Positions 1-7,502 of a DNA stretch of 64,000 nucleotides are shown here, piece after piece. Source of the stretch: Hymenobacter polaris (GTDB lineage: Bacteria > Bacteroidota > Bacteroidia > Cytophagales > Hymenobacteraceae); contig NZ_JABBGH010000002.1 in assembly GCF_012927305.1 (NCBI RefSeq), positions 558,001-622,000 on the forward strand, read 5' to 3'. The position numbers were made by a program, and so were the translations under genes. The notes beneath the pieces were generated by a model. That model was not told the DNA's origin, did no database searches, and worked only from the letters and a program-made list of their open reading frames with translations. Positions within the stretch are counted from its first letter, which is position 1. Each line of letters begins with the position of its first letter.

Positions 1-49
1 GCCTAGCCGTGGCCGTAGAATAGTTGCTGCCCCGCTGCTTGCCACCGCA

Positions 50-87
50 AAGCCCCTAGGCCCACTACCCGGCCTAGGGGCTTTTTT
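50..87 (+). terminator. Rho-independent terminator
   Basis: A 13-bp stem containing the CCTAGG word, an 8-nt loop and a run of six T. It would end transcription of a gene lying left of the window. The first 180 nt hold no gene that I can see. Confidence 0.7.
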
Positions 88-106
88 GTAGTTCAGCAGT
101 AGAAGG

Positions 107-167
107 TTTATCAATAAATTTTTATTGATAAATAGTGCATATTTATTGTTTATCAATAAATATGCAC
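107..167. promoter_or_regulatory. Palindromic AT-rich operator
   Basis: The element TTTATCAATAAA at 107-118 is mirrored by TTTATTGATAAA at 121-132. A second inverted pair, GTGCATATTTATTG at 135-148 and its complement at 154-167, carries the same TATCAATAAA core. The block is strikingly AT-rich beside its GC-rich surroundings and overlaps the promoter of the DUF2975/XRE pair. The natural inference is an operator for the XRE protein encoded at 930-1163 (autorepression). Confidence 0.6.
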
Positions 168-175
168 TTTCTTTG
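146..175 (+). promoter_or_regulatory. Promoter of the DUF2975-XRE operon
   Basis: TTG at 146-148, a 19-nt gap, then TTTCTTTG at 168-175, close to the Bacteroidetes TTG / TAnnTTTG pattern. A start near 181 would give a leader of about 24 nt before ATG 205. The second inverted repeat lies exactly between the two boxes, so a bound repressor would block the polymerase. Confidence 0.5.
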
Positions 176-204
176 TCGCATTGCTCCCTACTTCTACCAT
201 CTGT

Positions 205-930
205 ATGGCTATTTCCTCTTTCACCTGGGCGTTGCGGTTTGCGCGCATCCTGGCGGGTATTTTTCTGTTTGTTGGGTGTGGGCTCACGTTGGTACTACTA
301 GGAGGAATGGCTGATGCCGCTACCGACTCAGTAGTGCGCCTGAGCCTGCGCACCGACCGGCCCGCGCAGTTCGAGTTCTGGTATGCGATGCAGGCGGGAT
401 ACGAAGATGGCGCCAAGCACCAGCCGCGCCACTCGGCCTGGGATAAGCTGCCCGCGCTGCAGCTGGCGCCCGGCCGGGCGTTCGACTTGGTAGCCAACCC
501 CATTACCCCGCTGCTGCGCTACCCCGAGCCCAGCGCCCCAAAGCGGCTGGCGCTGCTGGCCCTAGGGGCGCTGCCGGGCGCTGTATCGGTGCCGGGGCTA
601 CTGTTCTGGATATACGGGAGTTGGCTGCTGCTGAAGCTGGTGCAGGACGTAACTCCCGAAACACCCTTTACCGAGGCCAACGCGCGCCGCCTGGCCCGGC
701 TAGCGCTGCTCGTGCTGGGCCTGAGCCTCTGGGACTACGCGGCCCAGGCGTGCGTGCTGGCTTTGGTGCCGGCTTTTCGGGCGGTGGGCGTGGCCAGCTC
801 GCTCAATCACTACGTGCAGCTGAGTACCGAAGAGCTGCCGGGCTTTCAGGTGGGATTTATGCTGTCCGTCATCGCGGCCGTGTACCGGCGCGGGGTAGTG
901 CTAAGCCAGGAAGCTGAACTCGTTATCTGA
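205..930 (+). CDS. DUF2975 domain membrane protein
   Basis: A 241-residue integral membrane protein of the DUF2975 family (YoaS-like). Hydrophobic segments lie at about residues 12-34, 115-140, 165-190 and 215-235. The family signature is visible as PFTEANARRL before the third segment and AAVYRRGVVL near the C terminus. A TTG codon at 181 is in frame, but ATG 205 is preferred because the predicted transcription start is near 181. The gene overlaps the XRE gene by one base, which implies translational coupling. Such DUF2975/XRE pairs are widespread; the biochemical role of DUF2975 is unknown, and a membrane partner controlling the regulator is only an inference. Confidence 0.8.
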   Translation: MAISSFTWALRFARILAGIFLFVGCGLTLVLLGGMADAATDSVVRLSLRTDRPAQFEFWYAMQAGYEDGAKHQPRHSAWDKLPALQLAPGRAFDLVANPITPLLRYPEPSAPKRLALLALGALPGAVSVPGLLFWIYGSWLLLKLVQDVTPETPFTEANARRLARLALLVLGLSLWDYAAQACVLALVPAFRAVGVASSLNHYVQLSTEELPGFQVGFMLSVIAAVYRRGVVLSQEAELVI

Positions 931-1163
931 TGCCCATCGTTGTAAACCTCGACGTGATGCTGGCCCGGCGTAAGATGTCGCTGAGTGCCCTGGCCGAAGC
1001 AGTGGGCATTACCCTGGCCAACCTGTCCGTCCTGAAAAGCGGCAAGGCCAAGGCCGTGCGCTTCAGCACGCTGGCTGCCATCTGCCAGGCACTAGACTGC
1101 CAGCCGGCCGACCTGCTGGAGCACCAGCCCGACCCGGCCGACCTGCGCCGGGGCGCGGAGTGA
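930..1163 (+). CDS. XRE/YozG-type HTH regulator
   Basis: A 77-residue single-domain DNA-binding protein. The helix-turn-helix spans about residues 12-55 (MSLSALAEAVGITLANLSVL), followed by the typical LAAICQALDCQPADLLE segment of YozG-like XRE regulators. It has no effector domain, so sensing probably depends on the membrane protein encoded just upstream, whose stop codon overlaps this start (TGATG). The palindromic block at 107-167 is its likely operator. It is convergent with the S41 protease gene; the 62-nt gap between the stops is GC-rich and includes a CCTAGG word. Confidence 0.88.
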   Translation: MPIVVNLDVMLARRKMSLSALAEAVGITLANLSVLKSGKAKAVRFSTLAAICQALDCQPADLLEHQPDPADLRRGAE

Positions 1164-1225
1164 GGGCCTTGGGCATCCGGGGGGGGCCTAGGCCTGCTCG
1201 GCGCGCTTAGGCGGCCGGCGCCGCC

Positions 1226-2899
1226 CTAGCGCCCGCCCAGTAGTGCCAGCTGGGCGGTACTGTCTTGCACCACGTGCAGGGCCTGCTGCAGCTCGGGGTC
1301 AGTGTCGCGCAGCACGGTGCGGGCGGCCTCGGGGCCGTAGGCGGTGCGGGCAATGCTGGCTTTGAGGTAGCTGCGCAGCGCCGGCGCGCACGTGCGCAGC
1401 GCCGGCAAACTGGCCGGCACCCCGGCGCGGGCCGCCAGGCGCATCAGGCCGTCCAGCTCGGCATCGCTGATGCGGAAAACGGCTTGGTACTGCGCAAAGC
1501 GCAGGCCCGCCAGCTCCACCTTGTGCTGCTGGTAGAAGCGCACGGCGTAGGCGCCCGCCGCGCCGCTGGCCAGTAGCCGCTGGTAGTAGGCCGAGTGCCC
1601 TAGGGTATCGTGCGGCACCAGCACATCGGGCATAATGCCGCCGCCGCCGTACACCACCCGGCCGTGGTCGGTGCGGAAGCGCAGAGCGGGGTCGAGGTGG
1701 GCGCTGTCGGCTAGGGTTAGCTCGGGGCGGCGCTGGCGCTCAGCTAATTCACGCTGGTAGGCGGCACGGTCGGGGCCGTAGGGCTTCTGGATGCAGCGGC
1801 CGGCGGGCGTGTAGTAGCGCGCCACCGTGAGGCGCAGCTCGCCGCCATCCTGCAGCTGCACGGGCTGCTGCACCAGGCCCTTACCGAAGGTGCGGCGGCC
1901 CACCAGCAGGGCGCGGTCGTGGTCTTGCAAGGCGCCGGCCAGCACCTCGGCCGCCGAGGCGCTGTGCTCATCCACCAGCACCACCAGCGGCTGCTGCTCC
2001 CAGTCGCCGGCCACGCGGGCGTAGGTTTGGCTGGCGTACTGCTCTTCCTTGCCCAGGGTGTACACCAGTTTGCGCGAGCCGCCGATAAACTCGTCGGCCA
2101 GGCGGGTGGCCCGGTCGAGGTAGCCGCCGGGGTTGCCGCGCAAGTCCAGTACTAGGCGCTTCACGCCCTGGCGCTGCAAGTCGGCCAGCTGGGCTTTAAA
2201 CTCCTCGTAAGTGGTAGCCGCAAAGCGCGTTACCTTGAGGTAGCCCGTTTGGCCGTCTTCCAGCAGCACGCCCGGCTCCACGGAAGCATTGGGCAAGCGG
2301 CTGCGGGTGAGGTGCAGGGTCAGGGGCTCGTGGTGGCGCAGCAGGCCTAGGGCCACCGTGCTGGCCCGAGGGCCTCGCAGCAGCTGGCCCAGCGGCCCGG
2401 CTGCCAACTGCTGGCCCGCCACGGCGGCCGGGCCCACGCGCAAAAGCTGGTCGCCGGGCTGCACGCCGGCCGCCGCCGCCGGCCCACCGGGCAGCACCAC
2501 CGACACCGTGGCCGTATCGCGAAACATAAAGAAATCCAGCCCCACGCCGTCGAACGAGCTTTGCAAAAAGGCATCGGTTTGGTCGCGCTCGCGGGCTGGA
2601 ATGTAGGTCGAGTGCGGGTCGAGGTGGCCCAGCAGCTGCGCCACGGCGTAGTCGCTCAGCGCGTCGGCGTCCACCGTGTCCACGTAGTCGCGGTCGATGG
2701 CCGTCAGGATTTCCTTGTAGCGCAGGTAGCCGCGGGCCACCGCGTCAGGGTTGTCGGAGTGGGGCCGGAACGGATTGGTGCCCAAGATGATGCCAATGCC
2801 CAGCGTGAGCGCTGGCAGCACCGCCACGCGCAGCCAGCGCCGCCGGGGGCGGGCGGGCACAGCAGTGGGGGCACCAGGGGGCAGCAAAGGGGCGGACAT
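1226..2899 (-). CDS. S41 family C-terminal processing peptidase
   Basis: A 557-residue periplasmic or membrane-anchored serine protease of the CtpA/Prc family. After a positively charged N terminus (RPRRRW) a single membrane anchor covers about residues 23-43. The S41 N-terminal helical region follows, then a PDZ domain (GGPAAAAGVQPGDQLLRVG). The catalytic domain has the Ser in SASAAEVLAGAL and the Lys in RRTFGKGLVQ, the Ser-Lys dyad of this family. A long C-terminal extension follows. An in-frame TTG lies two codons upstream (2905); ATG 2899 is the better start. Likely role: tail-specific cleavage of envelope proteins. A TAAATTTG box lies upstream at 2956-2963. Confidence 0.92.
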   Translation of the reverse strand: MSAPLLPPGAPTAVPARPRRRWLRVAVLPALTLGIGIILGTNPFRPHSDNPDAVARGYLRYKEILTAIDRDYVDTVDADALSDYAVAQLLGHLDPHSTYIPARERDQTDAFLQSSFDGVGLDFFMFRDTATVSVVLPGGPAAAAGVQPGDQLLRVGPAAVAGQQLAAGPLGQLLRGPRASTVALGLLRHHEPLTLHLTRSRLPNASVEPGVLLEDGQTGYLKVTRFAATTYEEFKAQLADLQRQGVKRLVLDLRGNPGGYLDRATRLADEFIGGSRKLVYTLGKEEQYASQTYARVAGDWEQQPLVVLVDEHSASAAEVLAGALQDHDRALLVGRRTFGKGLVQQPVQLQDGGELRLTVARYYTPAGRCIQKPYGPDRAAYQRELAERQRRPELTLADSAHLDPALRFRTDHGRVVYGGGGIMPDVLVPHDTLGHSAYYQRLLASGAAGAYAVRFYQQHKVELAGLRFAQYQAVFRISDAELDGLMRLAARAGVPASLPALRTCAPALRSYLKASIARTAYGPEAARTVLRDTDPELQQALHVVQDSTAQLALLGGR

Positions 2900-2955
2900 G
2901 GACAAAAGGCGCGTCGTAAAATTTAACTCAAGCAGGAATTTCTGGCGGTAGCACC

Positions 2956-2963
2956 CAAATTTA
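2956..2963 (-). promoter_or_regulatory. -7 box (TAAATTTG) of the S41 peptidase
   Basis: On the minus strand this reads TAAATTTG, a perfect TAnnTTTG match about 57 nt before the start codon. I see no good TTG box at the expected spacing, so this rests on one element only. Confidence 0.35.
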
Positions 2964-3102
2964 TTGCACTTCCACTATAGCGCCGCTGTTGCTGCGCAGG
3001 AAAGCAGCGTTTTCTGGTTAAGTCCTTATTTTTTATTTGAAAAGCCTAAGCACCCTAGGCGGCGCGTTTCCTAGGCCCCGGCGGCCCCGCAAGCCCCGGT
3101 CG

Positions 3103-3110
3103 TATCTTTG
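3103..3110 (+). promoter_or_regulatory. -7 box (TATCTTTG) of ruvX-def
   Basis: A perfect TAnnTTTG match upstream of ruvX. The upstream TTG box is not evident in the GC-rich flank. The reading frame is open back to 3108, but coding from there would start inside this box, which supports the later ATG at 3192. Confidence 0.45.
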
Positions 3111-3191
3111 CGGGGCGCAAACGCTCAGGCTAGGTTGGTGTTAGCTACCGCTTCCGGTTCACGTTGCGCCCCTCACTTGCCCCCTTTACCC

Positions 3192-3623
3192 ATGCCCACG
3201 CCCGGCCGCATTCTTGCCCTCGACTACGGCCACAAGCGCGTGGGGCTGGCCATTACCGACCCGCTGCAGCTCATCGCCTCGCCCCTGGATACCATTCATA
3301 GCCAAGATGTAATGAAGTTTGTACTCGACTACCAGCAGCGCGAGCCGCTGGCGGCCGTGGTGGTGGGCATGCCGCGCACGCTGCTGGGCGAAGCCACCGA
3401 CTCGACCAGCGCCGTGGTGGGGCTGCTGCGCCGCCTGCGCCGCGAGCTGCCGCCTACCGTAACGGTGCACGAAATCGACGAGCGCTTTACTTCGCGCCTG
3501 GCCAAGCAGGCCATGCTGGCCGGGGGCCTAGGGCGCAAAGCCCGCCAAAACAAGGCTACCGTTGACAAGGTGAGTGCGGCGCTTATTCTGCAATCTTATT
3601 TAGAATCCCCTCTTCGACAATGA
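3192..3623 (+). CDS. ruvX: Holliday junction resolvase-like RuvX/YqgF
   Basis: A 143-residue RNase H-fold protein. The N-terminal signature ILALDYGHKRVGLAITD carries the first catalytic Asp. VVVGMP, the Glu/Asp of DERFTSR and the C-terminal DKVSAALILQSYL are all present. The length fits the family (about 140 residues). YqgF proteins act in 16S rRNA 5'-end maturation in E. coli and were named for predicted Holliday-junction resolution. The ATG at 3192 is chosen because it gives the canonical N terminus. The stop codon overlaps the start of def (ATGA), so the two form an operon. Confidence 0.95.
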   Translation: MPTPGRILALDYGHKRVGLAITDPLQLIASPLDTIHSQDVMKFVLDYQQREPLAAVVVGMPRTLLGEATDSTSAVVGLLRRLRRELPPTVTVHEIDERFTSRLAKQAMLAGGLGRKARQNKATVDKVSAALILQSYLESPLRQ

Positions 3624-4219
3624 TTTATCCGATAGTGGCGGTGGGCGACCCGGTGCTAAAAACCCGCGCCAAGGACTTACCCGCCGATTTCTCGCCCGCC
3701 GAGCTGCACCAGTTGGTGCAGGATATGTTCGAAACCATGTATTCGGCCCACGGCGTGGGCCTGGCCGCGCCCCAAGTTGGCAAGGCCGTGCGGCTGTTCG
3801 TTATCGACTCGGGCCCGATGGTGACGCCCGACGAGGACGACGAGCCCAGCGACGAAGCCCCCGAGCCCGCCGTGAAGCGCGCCTTTATCAACCCGCGCAT
3901 GGTGAGCGAAACCGGCGAGGAATGGGGCTTCGAGGAAGGCTGCCTGAGCATTCCCGGCATCCGGGAGCTAGTGCACCGCTGCCCTGACATTGTGCTGCGC
4001 TACGAGGACGAAAACCGCCAGGTGCACGAGGAAGGCTTCTCGGGCATGACGGCCCGCATCATTCAGCACGAGTACGACCACTTGGAGGGTGTGCTGTTTA
4101 CCGACAAGCTCTCGGCCTTCAAAAAGCAGTTGCTGAAAGGCAAGCTGGCCCGCATCAGCAAGGGCGACGTGCACCACGAGTACCGCATGAAGTTTCCGGT
4201 GGGCGCGGGGCGGCGCTAG
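3620..4219 (+). CDS. def: Peptide deformylase
   Basis: A 199-residue iron/zinc deformylase that removes the formyl group from nascent N-terminal Met. All three family motifs are present: GVGLAAPQVG, EGCLSIPG with the metal-binding Cys, and QHEYDHLEG with the two metal His and the catalytic Glu. An acidic insert of about 20 residues (TPDEDDEPSDEAPEP) follows the first motif, an expansion common in Bacteroidetes. Translation is coupled to ruvX by a 4-nt overlap, and a hairpin terminator follows at 4243-4275. Confidence 0.97.
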   Translation: MIYPIVAVGDPVLKTRAKDLPADFSPAELHQLVQDMFETMYSAHGVGLAAPQVGKAVRLFVIDSGPMVTPDEDDEPSDEAPEPAVKRAFINPRMVSETGEEWGFEEGCLSIPGIRELVHRCPDIVLRYEDENRQVHEEGFSGMTARIIQHEYDHLEGVLFTDKLSAFKKQLLKGKLARISKGDVHHEYRMKFPVGAGRR

Positions 4220-4242
4220 GCCCTAGGGGTAGTAGTAGCTTG

Positions 4243-4275
4243 AAAAGGGCAGTGCCGGAAGGTGCTGCCCTTTTT
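4243..4275 (+). terminator. Terminator of ruvX-def
   Basis: The stem AAAAGGGCAG / CTGCCCTTTT with a 12-nt loop and T-run lies about 24 nt after the def stop. Confidence 0.75.
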
Positions 4276-4361
4276 GGTGCGGCGGCGAGTTTGGTAAGGC
4301 TGCTAATAGAGTGTAGCTTAGCAGCGGCGAACGGACAGTGTTACCTAAACCTCTGCTGGCT

Positions 4362-4832
4362 ATGAAATTACTCTTACTAGTTGCAGCGCTGCTCGGAATG
4401 GGCAACCTGCTGCCCGGTCACGCCCAGCAAGCGCCCGCCGCGCCCAGTGCCCGCCCCATCCTGACGCATGAAGACAGCGTAGCCGTGCTGCACCGGGTAT
4501 TTCGCTACAACCGCCGGGGCGGGCGCTTCGTGGGGCTGCTCGAGGGCGCTTTGCTGCCCTCGGCCATCATAGGCGCTGCCAACCCCAACCCATCGGCAGG
4601 CCGTTTTGTGGCCGGGGCGCAAGTGGTATCTGCCACGATGATAGCCGTCTACTTCGTGGGCAATATGGTACGCTGGTCGCGCTACAGCCAGCGGCACGAG
4701 CGGGAAGTAATCGAGCGCTTCGAGCAGCACAGCGCCCAGCCGCGCTACGTGCAGCGCAACTTCGACCGGATGCTGGTGCTCGCTACCCGGCCCCCGCGCC
4801 GCGGCCTGTTTACTAAGCTCGAGCGTCTGTAG
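4362..4832 (+). CDS. Small secreted/membrane protein, unknown
   Basis: A 156-residue protein not assigned to a family. The N terminus MKLLLLVAALLG...GHA is a signal peptide with cleavage near HAQQ. After it come LTHEDSVAVLHRVFRYNRRGG, then a hydrophobic stretch (about residues 65-110: GLLEGALLPSAIIGA and AGAQVVSATMIAVYFVGNMV) that could form one or two membrane segments, and a basic C-terminal tail. An in-frame GTG at 4338 would extend it by eight residues; ATG 4362 gives the better signal peptide. The next gene begins 13 nt downstream, so the two may be cotranscribed. Confidence 0.65.
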   Translation: MKLLLLVAALLGMGNLLPGHAQQAPAAPSARPILTHEDSVAVLHRVFRYNRRGGRFVGLLEGALLPSAIIGAANPNPSAGRFVAGAQVVSATMIAVYFVGNMVRWSRYSQRHEREVIERFEQHSAQPRYVQRNFDRMLVLATRPPRRGLFTKLERL

Positions 4833-4845
4833 CTATCTTGGGGGG

Positions 4846-5844
4846 ATGAAATTCTCCCTACGCCTGGGTAGCTGGCTGGGCCTGGCGTGGTTGTGCCTGC
4901 TCACCTACCGCGCCCAGGCCTGGGGCTTCTACGGCCACCGGCTGCTGAACCGGCTGGCCGTGTACACGCTGCCGCCCGAGATGCTGCCCTTCTTCAAGGC
5001 CAACATTGAGTACCTCACCGCCAACGCCACCCGGCCCGACGCGCGCCGCACGCTGGTGCCCGGCGAGGCCCCGCGCCACTTTCTGGACGTGGATGCCTAC
5101 GGCGACAGCGCCCTGACTACCCACGGCCGCGGCTTGCCTAGGGCCTACGCCGACGCCGTAGCCCGCGTGGGCGGCGAGGACTCGCTGCTGCGCCACGGCA
5201 TCGTGCCCTGGCAAATAGCCCGCATGGAGCGCCAGCTGCAAGCCGCCTTTGCAGCCCGCGACGCCGACCAGATTTTGCGCTTGGCGGCCGACCTGGGGCA
5301 CTACGTGGCCGATGCCTGCGTGCCCCTGCACACCACCCGCAACTACAACGGCCAGCTCACGGGCCAAACCGGTATCCACGGCCTCTGGGAGTCGCGGCTG
5401 CCCGAGCTGAATGCCGAGAGCTACGATTTGCTGACGGGCCAGGCGCCGTACCTGGAGCGCCCCACCGAGGCCGCCTGGGCGGCCGTGGCCCGCGCCCACG
5501 CCGCCGTCGATTCGGTTTTTGCTATGGAGCACCTGGTCAGCCAGGAGCTGAGCGAGGACCGCAAGTACGCCTACGAGCTGCGCGGTAACCGCACCGTGCG
5601 GGTGTACTCGCGCGAGTTCAGCCAGGCCTACCACCGCCGCCTGGGGGGCCAGGTAGAGCGCCAGCTGCGCTACGCCGCGCGCCTCATCGGGGCCTGCTGG
5701 TACACGGCCTGGGTCGATGCCGGGCAGCCCGACCTGAGCAAGTTTCAGCTGCACCCCTCGGCCGCCGAGCAAGCCCGGCTGGCCCTGGAGGACAAGCAGC
5801 AAGCCGCCACCGTCCCTAGGGCCCTGCCGGGCCACGAGGAGTAG
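4846..5844 (+). CDS. Zinc-dependent phospholipase C / S1-P1 nuclease-like protein
   Basis: A 332-residue secreted trinuclear-zinc hydrolase fold. The signal peptide ends at AQA, so the mature protein would start with Trp (WGFYGH). In this superfamily the N-terminal Trp and its nearby His are zinc ligands. Further ligand motifs follow: HFLDVDAYG, ADLGHYVADACVPLHTTRN and GIHGLWESRL. These are all the expected His/Asp/Glu positions. Whether it cleaves phospholipids or nucleic acids cannot be decided from sequence. The C-terminal tail (after about residue 300) is Ala/Gln rich. It follows the small secreted protein with a 13-nt gap and is convergent with the PHP gene. Confidence 0.82.
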   Translation: MKFSLRLGSWLGLAWLCLLTYRAQAWGFYGHRLLNRLAVYTLPPEMLPFFKANIEYLTANATRPDARRTLVPGEAPRHFLDVDAYGDSALTTHGRGLPRAYADAVARVGGEDSLLRHGIVPWQIARMERQLQAAFAARDADQILRLAADLGHYVADACVPLHTTRNYNGQLTGQTGIHGLWESRLPELNAESYDLLTGQAPYLERPTEAAWAAVARAHAAVDSVFAMEHLVSQELSEDRKYAYELRGNRTVRVYSREFSQAYHRRLGGQVERQLRYAARLIGACWYTAWVDAGQPDLSKFQLHPSAAEQARLALEDKQQAATVPRALPGHEE

Positions 5845-5871
5845 GCGCGCTGCATCGCCGCCGGCTTGCCG

Positions 5872-7092
5872 CTAAAAATTGGGGTCGAGATTGAAGTAAA
5901 TGGGGTTGGAGAAGCCCACCATGGGGGCGCTTAGGGCCATCGACTTGGGTACCTGGGGGTAGGGGGTGGGCGGGCCTTCCACCAGCACGCGGTAGTAGGT
6001 GCGGCCGGTGGCGGCCGGGGTGTCGGTGAATTCTACAGCGGGGCGCTTGCCGGCTAGCTGCAAGGTATCCAGGGGGTTGCCGTTCTTCACCACGCGCACG
6101 GTGTAGGTGGCGCCGGCTGGCACCGGGCCCGCCAGCTGCACCCGAAACCGCACCGGCTGGCCGGTAGCCAGGGCGTTGTCGCCCATCATCAGGTCGGGCT
6201 GGCCGTCCTGGTTGAGGTCGGCCGTGAACTCGACCCTAGGGGCAAAGGGGTTCATGCTCACCGACACGCGGCCGGCGGTGAGGGCGTCCACCACGGCCTG
6301 GGTGGTGCGGGCGGTGGCAAACACCCAGGTGGTGGGCGTGCCCACGTAGTTGGCCTCGGCCTGGGGGCTGTTGGGCGTGGCCTCGGCGGGGGTGGCGGGG
6401 CGGCCGTGGTGAGCGTCGCTGCCACCCCGCCCCGTCAGCCGGCGGCCCGACGAGAGCATGTCGTCCCATATCATCTGGGCGTTGGCGTTGTTGGCCCAAA
6501 TGACGGAGTTCCACACTTCCAGCGACTCCAGCATGTCGTAGGAGTAGCCAAAGTGGTCTTTGCCGCTGGGGTGGTTGCCCGAGAGGTGGATGTCCAGCTG
6601 CTTCTTGACGGCGCCCACCACTACGTCGCGCTGGTCGCGCACATCGTAGAGGCGCTGGTGGTCGTAGGGCCGGGCCGAGAGGGCGTTGCCGTGGCCGCGC
6701 ACGGTGGTCCACTCGGCGGCGTAGAGCATCAGCAGGGGGCTGGCCTGAAACTCGGGGTCGGCCCAGGTGTGGTGGGCCACGTCGCCATCCACGTGGTTGT
6801 CGTGGTCGGTAATGGCCAGGTAGTCCATGCCCACCGACTGCGCAAAGGCCACAATCTTGCCCACCGGGTTGTTGGAAGACTCCTTGCTGTGGCGCGAGTG
6901 CACGTGCAGGTCGCCCTTCAGCCACACGCCTTTGCTGAGGCTGGCCGGGGGCGGCAGCGCAGTTGGCGCGGCCGTAGCCCAAGGGCTGGGGTGCGCGGCC
7001 TGGCCCACCGCCACCTGCTGCGCGCCCAGCAGTGCCAGCAGCGCGCCCACGCGCCGCAGTTGCCGCCTCATTCCTTCTTGTACGCTACGCAT
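5872..7092 (-). CDS. CehA/McbA-type PHP metallohydrolase
   Basis: A 406-residue secreted protein with a PHP metal-binding domain. Ligand motifs are KGDLHVHSRHS (two His), AITDHDNH, AAEWTTVRGHGN and GRGGSDAHHG. This matches the CehA/McbA family, whose founders hydrolyse carbaryl, while most relatives are uncharacterised phosphoesterase-like enzymes. A C-terminal beta-rich region follows (FRVQLAGPVPAGATYTVRVV). A signal peptide is present; an internal Met at 7071 (MRRQLRRVG) gives a more standard one, so the true start may be 7071. Being secreted next to a phytase locus it could act on organic phosphate, but this is only inference. Confidence 0.8.
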   Translation of the reverse strand: MRSVQEGMRRQLRRVGALLALLGAQQVAVGQAAHPSPWATAAPTALPPPASLSKGVWLKGDLHVHSRHSKESSNNPVGKIVAFAQSVGMDYLAITDHDNHVDGDVAHHTWADPEFQASPLLMLYAAEWTTVRGHGNALSARPYDHQRLYDVRDQRDVVVGAVKKQLDIHLSGNHPSGKDHFGYSYDMLESLEVWNSVIWANNANAQMIWDDMLSSGRRLTGRGGSDAHHGRPATPAEATPNSPQAEANYVGTPTTWVFATARTTQAVVDALTAGRVSVSMNPFAPRVEFTADLNQDGQPDLMMGDNALATGQPVRFRVQLAGPVPAGATYTVRVVKNGNPLDTLQLAGKRPAVEFTDTPAATGRTYYRVLVEGPPTPYPQVPKSMALSAPMVGFSNPIYFNLDPNF

Positions 7093-7320
7093 CGCCGAAT
7101 CTGAAAAGCCCCTAGGGGCTACCTGGCGGCGAAAGTAGAGCCCGGCGCCGGCGCCTTCTAGTTAGGATACAATTTGATAACCTTGGCAGAAGTGCCGCGC
7201 CGCTTGACTGGCGCACCCGTTGGTAGAGGAGGTAATAAGCTGATAATATGCCTGTAATGGCGCGGTAATGTTCGTTTGTGGCCCCTAGGCTACGTTAGTG
7301 TTAAGAAGGCTCGGTAGTTC

Positions 7321-7356
7321 TTAATGCAATGATAAAAACATGATTTAATGCAATGA
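7321..7356. promoter_or_regulatory. Direct repeat TTAATGCAATGA, candidate operator
   Basis: Two copies of TTAATGCAATGA, at 7321-7332 and 7345-7356, lie 24 nt apart in an AT-rich patch about 80 nt upstream of the TonB receptor promoter. Spacing of about two helical turns suits a dimeric or tandem activator. The rest of 7093-7502 holds no gene. Confidence 0.4.
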
Positions 7357-7436
7357 ATAAGCGCGCTGTAAAGCGTGGTGGCTAGGTATCGTCCCATTGC
7401 TGGCCCGGCCGCGCGCCGCCCGGCTGCTCGCGCCGC

Positions 7437-7468
7437 TTGGCGGCCACCCGGCATAGAGAAGACCTTTG
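7437..7468 (+). promoter_or_regulatory. Promoter of the phytase-locus TonB receptor
   Basis: TTGG at 7437-7440, a 20-nt spacer, then GACCTTTG at 7461-7468, a good Bacteroidetes -33/-7 pair. The position argues that the upstream TTG is a promoter box and not a start codon, fixing translation at ATG 7503. Confidence 0.55.
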
Positions 7469-7502
7469 CATTCGATTAGGTCTAATTTCTAATGTGCTAA
7501 TA

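Noticed and set aside
4858..5835. A 325-codon frame antisense to the zinc phospholipase-like gene
   Set aside because: The sense gene has complete zinc-ligand motifs; the antisense frame has none.
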